A DNA stretch of 64,000 nucleotides from contig CAVVNR010000015.1 of assembly GCA_963749715.1 (NCBI GenBank), positions 62,001 through 126,000 on the forward strand, given 5' to 3'. The position numbers and the translations under genes are program-made. A model generated the notes under the pieces. That model worked only from the letters and a program-made list of their open reading frames with translations. It was not told the origin of the DNA and did no database searches. The stretch comes from Roseiarcus sp963749715. GTDB taxonomy: Bacteria; Pseudomonadota; Alphaproteobacteria; Rhizobiales; Beijerinckiaceae. Shown one piece after another: positions 27,277 through 36,279 of the stretch. Within the stretch, counting starts at the first letter, position 1, and each line of letters opens with the position of its first letter.

Positions 27277-27395
27277 GTGCTTGCCGTTAGTGGAGCCAGA
27301 AGCGATGGACAGCGTCCTGGACACCGTCCAGAATTGCATCGTCCTTGCCATTTGAGGCTAGATGGTGGCGATGAACGCCCTGCTAACACCGTACC

Positions 27396-27423
27396 AACAC
27401 ATGTGTTCACTAACACATATGTT
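27396..27423. promoter_or_regulatory. two tandem palindromes, likely operators, upstream of the modular exported protein gene
   Basis: AACACATGTGTT (27396-27407, perfect palindrome) and AACACATATGTT (27412-27423, one mismatch) share the half-site AACACAT and are spaced 16 bases centre to centre. They lie 120-145 bases upstream of the ATG at 27276. This is the geometry of two operator sites for a dimeric regulator; the regulator is not identifiable in the window. Confidence 0.5.
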
Positions 27424-27583
27424 GAGCATACTTGGGGGATGTCCTCTTACGATGCCCGCTCGCGCGCGTTAAACCAGCGTCGCCGGGCGTAATTCTCCGT
27501 CTCGGCAATGATGTCTTGTTTTCAGACAATTGCATGCGGCGACGAGAGGATGACCGCCGCCGCCGGGAGCGCTTGGGGGCGGC

Positions 27584-30019
27584 CTACTCGCGCGCCAGTC
27601 GCGCCGAAACCGGCGCTCGCGCCGGAGGCTCTTCGGCGAAGCGTTGGCGATAAACGCCGAGGTTCTCGCTCACTCGCTGCACATAGTCGCGCGTCTCGTC
27701 GAACGGGATGCGCTCGATCCAGTCGACGAGATCGGCCGTTCCGTCGCGCGGATCGCCGTGCGCGGCGATCCATTGCGTGACCCGGTGGGGACCGGCGTTG
27801 TAGGCGGCGAAGGCGAGTTCGCGCGATCCCCCTTCGTCCTCGATCAATTGGCCGAGGAGCGCCGCGCCGAGCTCGGTGTTGAACGCCGGATCGACGATCA
27901 GGCGGGCGTAGTCGAACTCGACGCCAGCCTGCCGCGCAGTCAGCGCCGCGGTCGAGGGCAGCATCTGCATCAGGCCCTTCGCGCCCGCCCAGGACGACGA
28001 CCGCCATATGAACTCGCTTTCCTGCCGCGCGACCGCATAGACAGTGGCCAGATCGGCGGAATGCGCGAGCGGCACAAAAGCCGGAATGCCCGCCGCCGGA
28101 AACGCCATGGCGTCAAACGGGTAGCCTCGCATCAGGGCGAGTTTGGCGAATTGCACCTGAGTCCCCGCGTCGCCGAAACGCTCGACGACCTCGGCCAGCG
28201 CGACAATTCGCGATTCGTCCCGCCATCCGCGTGCGGCGTCGAAGGCGAGCGAGGTCGCAAGGCCGTCGAGCCCATCGGCATAGAGCGCCGCGATCGCGCC
28301 GACGGCTTCGTCGCGGCGATCGCCCTCGGCCGCCGTTTTCGGCGCATGCAACGCAAGGCGGGTCTGGCCGAGGCGTTCAGCCGCCAGCTGGCCGTAATAG
28401 GCGATCGGTTCGCTCGCGGCGCGCTGGTAAAAGCCCTTGGCGGCCTCGGCGCCGCCCATCGCCTCCGCCGCTCTGCCCTGCCAATAAGCAGCGCGGGCGA
28501 TCGACAGAGGACCGTCGGCGGCAACGGCCGCGAGCGCAAACCGCTCCGCCGCCGAGGGCGCGTCGTTGAGGAAGCGCAGGGCGATCCAGCCGGCGTGAAA
28601 GAGGGCGTCGACCTCCGCCTCGGACGTCTCGGGCCGGACGGTCTTGTCGCACACTTCGAAAGCCAGCCGCGGCTCGCCGAGATCGAGGAGCGAAAGGGCG
28701 ACCATCTTGCGCTCGCTCCACCAGCGATCGGGACTGATCAGGGCGCCGCGATCTGGCGGCGCGAGGGTCAAGAGCGTCGCGGCCTCATAAAGGCGCCCGG
28801 CGCGGCGCGCGTACTGGACCCTGGAGAACAAGAGGCCAAGATCGCTGCGCAACGCCGCCGGAACCGCCTTCAGCAGCGCGGCGCTCGTCGGCGCGCGGGC
28901 CGTCTCGATGCGCGCCTCCTCCAGCGCCAGAACGTCGGGCCCGGCGAGAGCGGCGGCACGCGTCGCGGCGCCAAAATAGCCAGCGTAAATCAGGCGGTCG
29001 GCGCGATGCTTGTGGTCGTCTTTGGTGAGCGAACCGCCGAAGTCGCGGACGATGACGCTTTCGGTCTGGGTGTCGAAATTGCCGTCGCGCCACAACGCGC
29101 GGATGATTCGCGCCGCCTCGCCGTCGCGCCCCATTGCTCTGGCCGCGCGCGCCGCGGCGATCTTTCCCGCGCTCGATTGCGGCGGGCGGTCGGCGAAGAA
29201 TTGGGCGACCTTCGCCGGCGCCTCGGGATGGGCGGCAAGCTCGGCTTCCTGCCGGTCGCGAATCCAGCTACGGCCCGGCCAGGCAGGATGCGCCTCGAGA
29301 AAGACGGCGAGCGAGGCGAACGACGGGTGCGCATCCGCGCGCAAGGACGCCCACTCCAGCGCCGTTTGCTCGGCCGGATCGGTCGCCGCCTTGGCGAGCC
29401 CCGCCAGCCCCGCGGCGTCGCCCCTATTGTACAGGACCGCGGCCGCAGAACTGGGCGGAGGCGGCGGCAAGGGCGAGGCGGGCGCGGGGGCCGCCGCGGG
29501 CGCGGACGGCGCAATCGCGGCGAGGGCGCCGACCGCGGGCGCCGCGCCTGGGAGGTCTGCATAGGCGAATTGGGCGGCGAGGTCCGAGTCGCCCCAGGCG
29601 GCCTCGGGCGTCGGCGCCGGGACGGCCACGGGTTCCGCGCCGACGGGATCCGATCCCACGCCGCCCACCCGCGGCGCCGGAGAGGTGGGGATGTCCGCAT
29701 AGGCGAATTGAGCCGCGGGGTTTGCGTCGCTCGCAGCGAGCGGAGGCGAGGGGTCGCGGGCGAGCGCGGCGCTCGCTGATCGATCCGGATCTTCGATCCG
29801 TTTCCCCGCAGCGGTCGGGCGTGGGGCGAGTGCAAACCGCGCGTCTCGGCTGGCGCTGGGAGCGAGCCGCGACGAGTCTAACGGCATGCCGGCGGGGCCG
29901 CCGGCGTTCCGATCGAGACCCGCAAGCTCGGCGGGCGGGCGCCCTCCACCGGGGGCGAGCGCAGTCAGGCAAGCGGCGCCGCAAAAGGCGAAAAGCAGGC
30001 GCGGACGGAGAATTGTCAT
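27584..30019 (-). CDS. slt: soluble lytic murein transglycosylase
   Basis: 811 residues from the ATG at 30019 (GAGG upstream), which puts the signal peptide MTILRPRLLFAFCGAACLTA first. A Pro/Ala-rich disordered region (about 30-190) contains two copies of AAQFAYADxP. An alpha-helical superhelical domain follows, and the C-terminal catalytic domain (about 650-800) has the transglycosylase motifs ARQESEF (catalytic Glu), AGAKGLMQMLPSTA and AYNAGPHRV. The enzyme cleaves the glycan strand of peptidoglycan in the periplasm, forming 1,6-anhydro-MurNAc ends. The long acidic/Ala-Pro linker is bigger than in E. coli Slt70. A degenerate copy of the gene's last 100 coding bases lies 7.6 kb to the left. 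Confidence 0.92.
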   Translation of the reverse strand: MTILRPRLLFAFCGAACLTALAPGGGRPPAELAGLDRNAGGPAGMPLDSSRLAPSASRDARFALAPRPTAAGKRIEDPDRSASAALARDPSPPLAASDANPAAQFAYADIPTSPAPRVGGVGSDPVGAEPVAVPAPTPEAAWGDSDLAAQFAYADLPGAAPAVGALAAIAPSAPAAAPAPASPLPPPPPSSAAAVLYNRGDAAGLAGLAKAATDPAEQTALEWASLRADAHPSFASLAVFLEAHPAWPGRSWIRDRQEAELAAHPEAPAKVAQFFADRPPQSSAGKIAAARAARAMGRDGEAARIIRALWRDGNFDTQTESVIVRDFGGSLTKDDHKHRADRLIYAGYFGAATRAAALAGPDVLALEEARIETARAPTSAALLKAVPAALRSDLGLLFSRVQYARRAGRLYEAATLLTLAPPDRGALISPDRWWSERKMVALSLLDLGEPRLAFEVCDKTVRPETSEAEVDALFHAGWIALRFLNDAPSAAERFALAAVAADGPLSIARAAYWQGRAAEAMGGAEAAKGFYQRAASEPIAYYGQLAAERLGQTRLALHAPKTAAEGDRRDEAVGAIAALYADGLDGLATSLAFDAARGWRDESRIVALAEVVERFGDAGTQVQFAKLALMRGYPFDAMAFPAAGIPAFVPLAHSADLATVYAVARQESEFIWRSSSWAGAKGLMQMLPSTAALTARQAGVEFDYARLIVDPAFNTELGAALLGQLIEDEGGSRELAFAAYNAGPHRVTQWIAAHGDPRDGTADLVDWIERIPFDETRDYVQRVSENLGVYRQRFAEEPPARAPVSARLARE

Positions 30020-30183
30020 GAGCCCAAACCTCTCGGACGAGGATGGACCGATTTTGCTGACCAAGACGTAAACTCAGGCCTTGGGCGCCTTGCCTCTTTC
30101 GCGTGGGGCGCGGCGGGGCTATGTGTCCGCACGCGGCACGGAGCCATGGATCGCATGGGCGCGGAGCCAACTGGGCGCGGACA

Positions 30184-31077
30184 ATGGAAAAGCGGGCGAA
30201 GTTTCACGGATCGATGCCGGCGCTGGTCACCCCGTTCAAGGACGGCAAGATCGACGAGCCGGCCTACCGCGCATTGATCGATTGGCAAATCGGCTCGGGC
30301 TCGCACGGGCTGGTGCCGGTCGGGACGACCGGCGAGAGCCCGACGCTCACGCACGAGGAGCACCGCCGCGCCGTCGACATCTGCATCGACGAGGCGCGCG
30401 GCCGGGTTCCGGTGATCGCCGGCGCGGGCTCGAACAACACGGCGGAGGCGATCGAACTCGCCCTCCACGCCGAGCAAAGCGGGGCGGACGCCGTTCTTGT
30501 CGTCACGCCGTATTACAACAAGCCGACCCAGGAAGGCCTCTACCAGCACTTCAAGGCCGTCAACGACGCGGTCGGAATTCCGATCATCATCTACAACATT
30601 CCTCCGCGAAGCGTGGTCGATATGTCGGTCGACACGATGAAGCGGTTGTCCGAGCTTGCAAACATTGTCGGCGTCAAGGACGCGACGGGCGACGTAGGGC
30701 GCGTTTCGCGTCAGCGACACGCGATGGGGCCGCAGTTTATCCAACTTTCTGGCGAAGACATGACGGCGCTCGCGGTGATCGCCGCGGGCGGGCATGGCTG
30801 CATTTCGGTGACGGCGAATATTGCGCCTGGCCCGTGTGCGGAGTTGATGGAGGCGACGTTCAAGGGCGACTGGGGCCATGCGCTGAAGATCCAGGACCGC
30901 CTGACGCCGCTGCACGCGGCGATCTTCGCCGAACCCGGCGTCAACGGCGCCAAATACGCGCTGAGCCTGCTCGGCCGGATTCGCGCCGACACGCGATTGC
31001 CTCTCATTCCGGTCGGTCCGGCGACCGAGGCGCTGATCCGCCGGGCCATGGTGCACGCGGGCCTTCTGAACGCGTAG
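30184..31077 (+). CDS. dapA: 4-hydroxy-tetrahydrodipicolinate synthase
   Basis: 297 residues from the ATG at 30184, matching the usual family length; a longer upstream frame is not conserved-looking. Diagnostic features: GSMPALVTPF at the N terminus, GTTGES, TPYYNKPTQEGLYQHF, the catalytic Tyr in IYNIPPRS, and the Schiff-base Lys in NIVGVKDATGD. It condenses pyruvate with aspartate semialdehyde, the first step towards lysine and diaminopimelate. Followed after 17 bases by smpB, an arrangement often seen in alphaproteobacteria. Confidence 0.97.
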   Translation: MEKRAKFHGSMPALVTPFKDGKIDEPAYRALIDWQIGSGSHGLVPVGTTGESPTLTHEEHRRAVDICIDEARGRVPVIAGAGSNNTAEAIELALHAEQSGADAVLVVTPYYNKPTQEGLYQHFKAVNDAVGIPIIIYNIPPRSVVDMSVDTMKRLSELANIVGVKDATGDVGRVSRQRHAMGPQFIQLSGEDMTALAVIAAGGHGCISVTANIAPGPCAELMEATFKGDWGHALKIQDRLTPLHAAIFAEPGVNGAKYALSLLGRIRADTRLPLIPVGPATEALIRRAMVHAGLLNA

Positions 31078-31094
31078 GCGCTAACGGCAGAACC

Positions 31095-31571
31095 ATGGCC
31101 GAAAAGGAAAAGCCGAACTACAAGGTCGTGGCCGACAACCGGCGCGCCCGCTTCGATTATGAAATCGGCGAGACGTTCGAGGCTGGCCTGATGCTGACCG
31201 GTCCCGAGGTCAAGTCGCTGCGCGGCGGCAAGGCGACGGTGGCCGAGAGCTACGCCGCCGTCGACCGCAACGGCGAAGTCATGCTCTACAACGCCAACAT
31301 CCCGGAATACCTTCAGGCCAACCGCTTCAACCACGAGCCCAAGCGCCCGCGCAAACTTCTGTTGCACGCCAAGGAGATCGCCAGGCTCGCCAAGGGCGTG
31401 GAGCGCGAAGGCATGACGATCGTGCCATTGCGCATCTATTTCAACGCCAAGGGCAGAGCCAAGATCGCCATCGCGCTCGGGCGCGGCAAGAAGCTGCACG
31501 ACAAACGGGAGAGCGAGAAGGCGCGCGACTGGAACCGCGACAAATCCAGATTGATGCGCGAGCGAGGATAG
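31095..31571 (+). CDS. smpB: SsrA-binding protein
   Basis: 158 residues, complete. Contains ARFDYEIGETFEAGLMLTG and EVKSLRGGKA of the OB-fold, the LYNANIPEY segment, and the basic C-terminal tail RGKKLHDKRESEKARDWNRD that enters the ribosome mRNA path. SmpB carries tmRNA to stalled ribosomes for trans-translation. It is in the dapA operon. The tmRNA gene itself is not in the window. Confidence 0.97.
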   Translation: MAEKEKPNYKVVADNRRARFDYEIGETFEAGLMLTGPEVKSLRGGKATVAESYAAVDRNGEVMLYNANIPEYLQANRFNHEPKRPRKLLLHAKEIARLAKGVEREGMTIVPLRIYFNAKGRAKIAIALGRGKKLHDKRESEKARDWNRDKSRLMRERG

Positions 31572-31632
31572 GGCCGGGAAAAGCTCTCTCGGATCGGTCG
31601 GTGCGCTCGTCCAGAACCCGCCCGCGCCGCCG

Positions 31633-32619
31633 TCAGCCCGCCTTCGGCGGGGAGCCGTCTGGCGGCGCGACCTGGGCTCCATCCGGTTGCGGGGGCGACG
31701 ATGGCGCGGACCGGGCCGTCTTCGCCATCTGATCGATCCAGGCGGCGTGCTCGCTCTCCATCAAATCCTCGGCCGAAGCGACCAGGGCCTGCAGCGCGAC
31801 GGCGCCCACTTCGAAGCGCTCCTTCATCCGCTCAAGATTGGCCTTCATCGCCGCGTAGCTCGCGGCGAGGTACTTCTGCCGCTCGGCGAGGCCGTAGGCG
31901 CTGACCGAGGCGCCGACCGTCGTCAGCATGCTCGTCCACACCGCGAACCGCGCCCCGTAGACAGCCGCCCCGGCTGAGACCGTTGCGATGAGCGCGCCCG
32001 CGACGAAGCTCCAAAGCTGAAGCCGCCGATAGGATTGCTCGTTCTCCTCCTGACCTTTCCTATAGTAGTCGATCTGGCCGTCGATGCGTTTCGAAAGATA
32101 CCATTGCTCGGCCATCGGGCGCGATGGGCGGCGATCATCGCCGGCCGGCCCGACCGGATCGTCCCCGGGCGTGAGCGAATCGCCGGCAGCCCTTGCGGCG
32201 ATCGCCTTGCGGCGCTCGATGAATGCGTTCGCCGCCTCGGCTTCCGAGGCCTTGTCGGGAGCGTAGTCGGCGACGCCGGCAGCGAAGCGGAAGCACTCCG
32301 CCTTGATCGCCTCTGCGGTCGCCCGGGCGCGCAGCCAACCCAATTCCGCGCCGACCGCCAGCGCCTGGCGTCCGACATAGAGCGACAGGGCCGACGCGAC
32401 CGCGGCCAGGCAGACGAGCGCGCGAACGAACTGGTCATTCGACAGCCAGGCCGGAAGCCAGTTTGTCGGATTGGCGGCAAAGAAGCCCGAGGCTGCGCCC
32501 AATACGGCGGTCGCAACGAGCGCGGCCATCGCCCAGAAATTCCAGGTGTCGGACGAGGCCTGCAAAGATCGCGCCCGCTTCGCCCAGCCGCGGTATTCGT
32601 TCCACGCCTGCTCGATCAT
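31633..32619 (-). CDS. SLATT/DUF4231-type membrane protein
   Basis: 328 residues. Two pairs of transmembrane helices (about 30-50 and 65-88; about 198-218 and 225-243) flank a cytosolic loop. The segment EQWYLSKRIDGQIDYYRKGQ just before the second pair matches the conserved W-Y..R.D.Q..YYR..A signature of DUF4231, part of the SLATT superfamily of two-TM proteins that often act as pore-forming effectors in nucleotide-sensing defence systems. Here no cyclase, sensor or nuclease partner is adjacent, so a defence role is not supported by context. The C-terminal tail is Pro/Ser/Ala-rich. Convergent with smpB. Confidence 0.65.
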   Translation of the reverse strand: MIEQAWNEYRGWAKRARSLQASSDTWNFWAMAALVATAVLGAASGFFAANPTNWLPAWLSNDQFVRALVCLAAVASALSLYVGRQALAVGAELGWLRARATAEAIKAECFRFAAGVADYAPDKASEAEAANAFIERRKAIAARAAGDSLTPGDDPVGPAGDDRRPSRPMAEQWYLSKRIDGQIDYYRKGQEENEQSYRRLQLWSFVAGALIATVSAGAAVYGARFAVWTSMLTTVGASVSAYGLAERQKYLAASYAAMKANLERMKERFEVGAVALQALVASAEDLMESEHAAWIDQMAKTARSAPSSPPQPDGAQVAPPDGSPPKAG

Positions 32620-32708
32620 CGGATCGTCCGGCCTTCGATGTCATCCGGCCTGCGCCGGCCGCCGACGCAATTCTACCGCTTTCCTCCGTTCGCGTCAGGC
32701 CCTTGGCG

Positions 32709-33995
32709 TCATGCCGCCGCCTTGAGCGCCTGGTCCAGATCGGCGAGGATGTCGTCGATGTGCTCGATGCCGATCGAGAGCCGAACGTAATTGTCGGTCA
32801 CGCCGGTCGCGAGCTGCTCTTCGGCCGTGAGCTGCGAGTGGGTTGTGGTCGCCGGATGGATGGCGAGCGAGCGTGCGTCGCCGATGTTGGCGACGTGATA
32901 GAGGAGCTTCAAGGCGTCGATGAACTTGCGCCCCGCCTCCTTGCCGCCCTTGATCTCGAAGCCGACCAGGCCGCCGAGGCCGCCGCGCAGATATTTCTCC
33001 GCCCGCCGCTTGGCTTCGCCCTTCTGATGCGAGGGATGGATCACATGCGTCACCTCTGGCCGCTTGGCGAGCCAGGCCGCGACGGCGGAGGTGTTGGCGC
33101 AGTGGCGCTCCATGCGCAAAGGCAGCGTCTCGATCCCCTAAATCGTGAGGAAGGCGTTGAACGGCGACATGCAGGAGCCGAGGTCGCGCAACAGGGTCGT
33201 GCGCACCTTGAGAACGTAGGCGACCGGCCCGAGCGGCTTCGCCGCTTCGCTCCAGATTGCGCCGTGGTAGCTCGGATCGGGGGTGTTCAGCGCGGGCTGG
33301 CGGTCCTTGTGCTCTTCCCACGGAAAGTTGCCGCCGTCGACGATGAGCCCGCCGATCGAGTTGCCGTGGCCGCCGAGATATTTGGTCGACGAATAGACGA
33401 CGATGGCCGCGCCGTGTTCGAACGGCCTAGTCAGGATCGGCGCGGCGGTGTTGTCCATGATCAGCGGAACCCCGAGCGGACGCCCGATCGCCGCCACTTC
33501 CGCGATCGGGAAGGCGATCAGCTTCGGGTTGGGCAGCGTCTCGGCATAGTAGGCCCGCGTGCGCGCGTCGGTCGCCCTGCGAAAATTCTCCGGGTCGACA
33601 GGATCGACGAAGCGGACCTCGATCCCCTGATCCTTCATCGTGTTGGCGAACAGGTTCCAGGTGCCGCCGTAGAGGTCGGTCGACGAGACGACGTTGTCGC
33701 CCGCCCGCGCCAGGTTCTGGATCGCAAAGGCCGACGCCGCCTGGCCGCTTGAGAGCGCGAGCGCCGCGACGCCGCCTTCGAGCGCGGCGATGCGCTTCTC
33801 GAGCACGTCGTTGGTCGGATTCATGATCCGCGTATAGATGTTGCCGAGCTCCTTGAGCGCGAACAGATTGGCGGCGTGCTCGGCGCTTTGGAACTGATAC
33901 GAGGTGGTCTGGTAGATCGGAACCGCGACGGCGCCGGTCGCGGGATCCGCGCGCCAGCCGGCGTGAAGGGCCAGGGTTTCGACTTTGTGAGACAT
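32709..33995 (-). CDS. metY: O-acetylhomoserine sulfhydrylase (Cys/Met metabolism PLP enzyme) with an in-frame TAG
   Basis: 428 codons in one frame. The first 285 encode KVETLALHAGWRADPATGAVAVPIYQTTSY (split view: LHAGWRADPATGAVAVPIYQ), SSGQAASAFAIQNL and the PLP-lysine region YSSTKYLGGHGNSIGG, then the frame meets TAG at 33138-33140 after NAFLTI and resumes GIETLPLRMERHCAN to a normal C terminus. In homologues the codon is CAG (NAFLxxQGxETLPLR), so this is a C-to-T nonsense change, not a shift. The enzyme makes homocysteine (or methionine) from O-acetylhomoserine and sulfide. As written the product would lose its last third. Sequencing error or a recent mutation are both possible. Confidence 0.85.
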
Positions 33996-34138
33996 GGGAT
34001 TTCCTCTCCGCTCTGCGCCCGGCGCAGCCTTTATACTGAATCAGTCAGTTGCTGTCTTTTTATCATGGTCTGCTTTTGTGGTTTTTAGCCACGTTAGTCT
34101 GCCCGCCCCTTACGCGCAAGGCCGCCGAGCCCGAGCGG

Positions 34139-34904
34139 CTATTTGTCGATGAACTCGATCGTCTGCTCGAGCGCGGCGGGCGTAACCTTGAACAGGCCGG
34201 TGTAGGGCTCGCCGAATTCGAGGATGAGAAAGATCGCGAAGGCGATCGACAACGCCCCGAAAGTGAGCGCGGCGAGAACGAGGCTGTTCGAGTTCGGCGT
34301 AGAGGCCGATGGCGAAAAACAGCGAGGCCGTCCAAAAGACCAGAATTGCAATGAGGAACCAGGACACCGGCCCGGCCGCAATCTGCAGGGACATGAGGAG
34401 GCGCGATTGTTCGACCATGCTCGAATATTGCTGCGCGGTCGCGAGCGCAGCCTTCTGCGCGTCGGTCGCGGGCTTGAGCGTTGCGAGGAAATCGGTGATC
34501 CCCTGCGCGTTGGCGAGCGGCGGCCCGACGGTCAGCAACGCGGGATCGATATTCCCGCCTTGCCAAATCGCCTCATAGGCCTTCTCGATTCCGTCCTTGA
34601 GCTTGTCGCGCAGCGGCTTGGTCTCGGGGCCATACTGAGCAAGCGCCTGATCAAGCCGGAGAACCTGGGCGGAGAAGTTCTCGAGATTCGTCCTCTGGCC
34701 CGAGAAATAAGCGAAGCTGACGCCGATGAGCGTGCCTAGAACCAGCGCCAGAAGCAGGGTGAGCAGCCCCGAGATCTGGCCAACCACCCCCTTCGTCTCG
34801 CCAGTCTTATGTGCCGCTGCGAGGTGCTGCTGCAACGCCAGCCCGGCGTAGCTCGCAACCATGAACAACACGAAAAAAAGTGCGCAGATAAGAAGAATGC
34901 TCAT
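34139..34904 (-). CDS. DUF4239-type membrane protein, single-base frameshift
   Basis: About 254 residues when bridged. N-terminal helix (SILLICALFFVLFMVASYAG), a second helix (ISGLLTLLLALVLGTLIGVS), a helical soluble middle with QRTNLENFSAQVLRLDQAL, and two C-terminal helices (PVSWFLIAILVFWTASLFFA and ALTFGALSIAFAIFLILEFG). This is the layout of DUF4239 proteins of unknown function. After YAEL the frame breaks: one extra base near 34289 separates YAEL from NSLVLAALTFGAL. Both pieces are otherwise intact, which suggests a sequencing error or very recent change. Confidence 0.7.
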
Positions 34905-34980
34905 TCTTGTTGCCCCGCAGCGATGTCTCCCCCGGGCGCCCTACCCGACCCGTTGCGGAAATTCAAGCGAGACCGCCCGT

Positions 34981-35180
34981 TCACGCTGCGATCTCGTGCT
35001 CCAGCGCCTGGACGATCGCCGTGAACGCCTTGGCCGCGGGCGAGAAGTCCGGCCGCGTTTGGCGATAAAGCCGCGATTGAGACAGCGCCAAGGCGCCTCG
35101 ACCGGCAGCGCCACGAGGAAAGCCGTCGTTCAGTCCGGGCTCGATCTCGATCATCGTGCTCGATAGCGTCAAGCGCGCGT
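34981..35180 (-). pseudogene. 3' scrap of a LysR-type regulator gene
   Basis: The minus-strand reading ends QTRPDFSPAAKAFTAIVQAL, a typical C terminus of LysR-type effector domains, preceded in another frame by VALPVEAPWR, the usual preceding strand. The two are out of frame with each other and no helix-turn-helix or upstream domain is present. It lies just upstream of and divergent from the oxidoreductase gene, the position a LysR regulator of that gene would have. Confidence 0.4.
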
Positions 35181-35236
35181 CCTGCTCCCCGCCGCTCGTG
35201 CTATGAAGGGCGGCCAATACCGCCGAGGAAGCCAAA

Positions 35237-36232
35237 ATGAAAAACCGCCAGTGGCTGCTCGCGCGCCGTCCAGAGGGCGCGCTCAGGGATAGCGACTTCA
35301 CCTTCGTCGAAGCCGAAGCGGCCGCGCCCGGCGAGGGCGAGGCGCTCATCCGGAATCTGGTGTTGTCGTGCGACCCGACCCAGCGCGCCTGGATCGCCGG
35401 CGACACCTATCTGCCGGCGGTCAAAATCGGCGAGGTCGTCCGCTCGTTCGGCGCGGGCCGGATCGAGAAGTCGAGCAGCGAGGGCTTCAAGGTCGGCGAC
35501 ATCGTCGTCGGCCTGGTGGGCTGGCAGGATTACGTCGCGATGAAGCCAGGCGGCCTGAACAAACTGCCGCCTGGCGCGCCGATCGAACTCGCGATGGGCG
35601 TCCTCGGCATGATAGGAATGACCGCTTATTTCGGCCTTCTGGACGTTGGCCGTCCCGTCGCGGGCGAGACTGTCGTCGTCTCGGGCGCCGCCGGCGCGAC
35701 GGGCTCGCTCGTCAGCCAGATCGCCAAGATCAAAGGCTGCCGGGCGATCGGCGTCGCCGGCGGGGCGGAGAAATGCCGCTGGCTCACCCATGACCTCGGG
35801 CTCGACGCGGCGATCGACTACAAGTCGGAGAACGTCAAGGCGCGGCTCAAGGAGCTTTGCCCGAAAGGCATAGACATTTTCTTCGACAATGTCGGGGGCG
35901 ACATTCTCGACGCGGCGCTCGGGCGGCTTGCGATGCGGGGGCGGGTCGTTCTCTGCGGCGGGATCTCCACCTACGACGCCGCCGAGCCGCCGCCTGGACC
36001 GAGGAGCTACTTGAACCTCGTCTCGAGGCGCGGGCGGATGGAGGGCTTCCTCGTCACCGACTACATGCCTCGCGCGGCCGAGGCGATCGACGCGCTCTCG
36101 GGCTGGGTCAAGGAGGGCAAGATCAAATACCGGGTCGACGTGCAGCACGGCCTCGAGAATGCGCCGGCGACGCTGAGGCGGCTGTTCGAGGGCAAGAACG
36201 AGGGCAAGCAGCTTCTGCGCGTCGCAGAGTGA
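35237..36232 (+). CDS. NADP-dependent oxidoreductase (zinc-independent MDR, leukotriene B4 dehydrogenase/CurA-like)
   Basis: 331 residues, complete. N-terminal GroES-like domain with LSCDPTQRAWI, then a Rossmann domain with VVVSGAAGATGSLVSQIAKI, KCRWLTHDLGLDAAIDYK, and IDIFFDNVGGDILDAAL; all are standard for the medium-chain reductases that reduce the double bond of enals and enones with NADPH. No zinc-ligand cysteines. The scrap of a LysR regulator upstream suggests it was once under its control. Confidence 0.92.
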   Translation: MKNRQWLLARRPEGALRDSDFTFVEAEAAAPGEGEALIRNLVLSCDPTQRAWIAGDTYLPAVKIGEVVRSFGAGRIEKSSSEGFKVGDIVVGLVGWQDYVAMKPGGLNKLPPGAPIELAMGVLGMIGMTAYFGLLDVGRPVAGETVVVSGAAGATGSLVSQIAKIKGCRAIGVAGGAEKCRWLTHDLGLDAAIDYKSENVKARLKELCPKGIDIFFDNVGGDILDAALGRLAMRGRVVLCGGISTYDAAEPPPGPRSYLNLVSRRGRMEGFLVTDYMPRAAEAIDALSGWVKEGKIKYRVDVQHGLENAPATLRRLFEGKNEGKQLLRVAE

Positions 36233-36279
36233 AGACGGCTGCGGATGCCCGCGAACGCCTGCGATTTTTGGGGACGATC

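Noticed and set aside
27644..29779. 711-codon plus-strand frame opposite slt
   Set aside because: Antisense to a well-supported transglycosylase with intact catalytic motifs; its own sequence has no recognisable domain.
31633..33995. A defence island around the SLATT protein
   Set aside because: Neighbours are smpB and metY; no nuclease, cyclase, sensor or toxin gene is nearby.
33996..34060. SAM riboswitch upstream of metY
   Set aside because: The leader is only about 60 bases and shows a GCGCCGGGCGC hairpin but none of the SAM-II core sequence I would expect.
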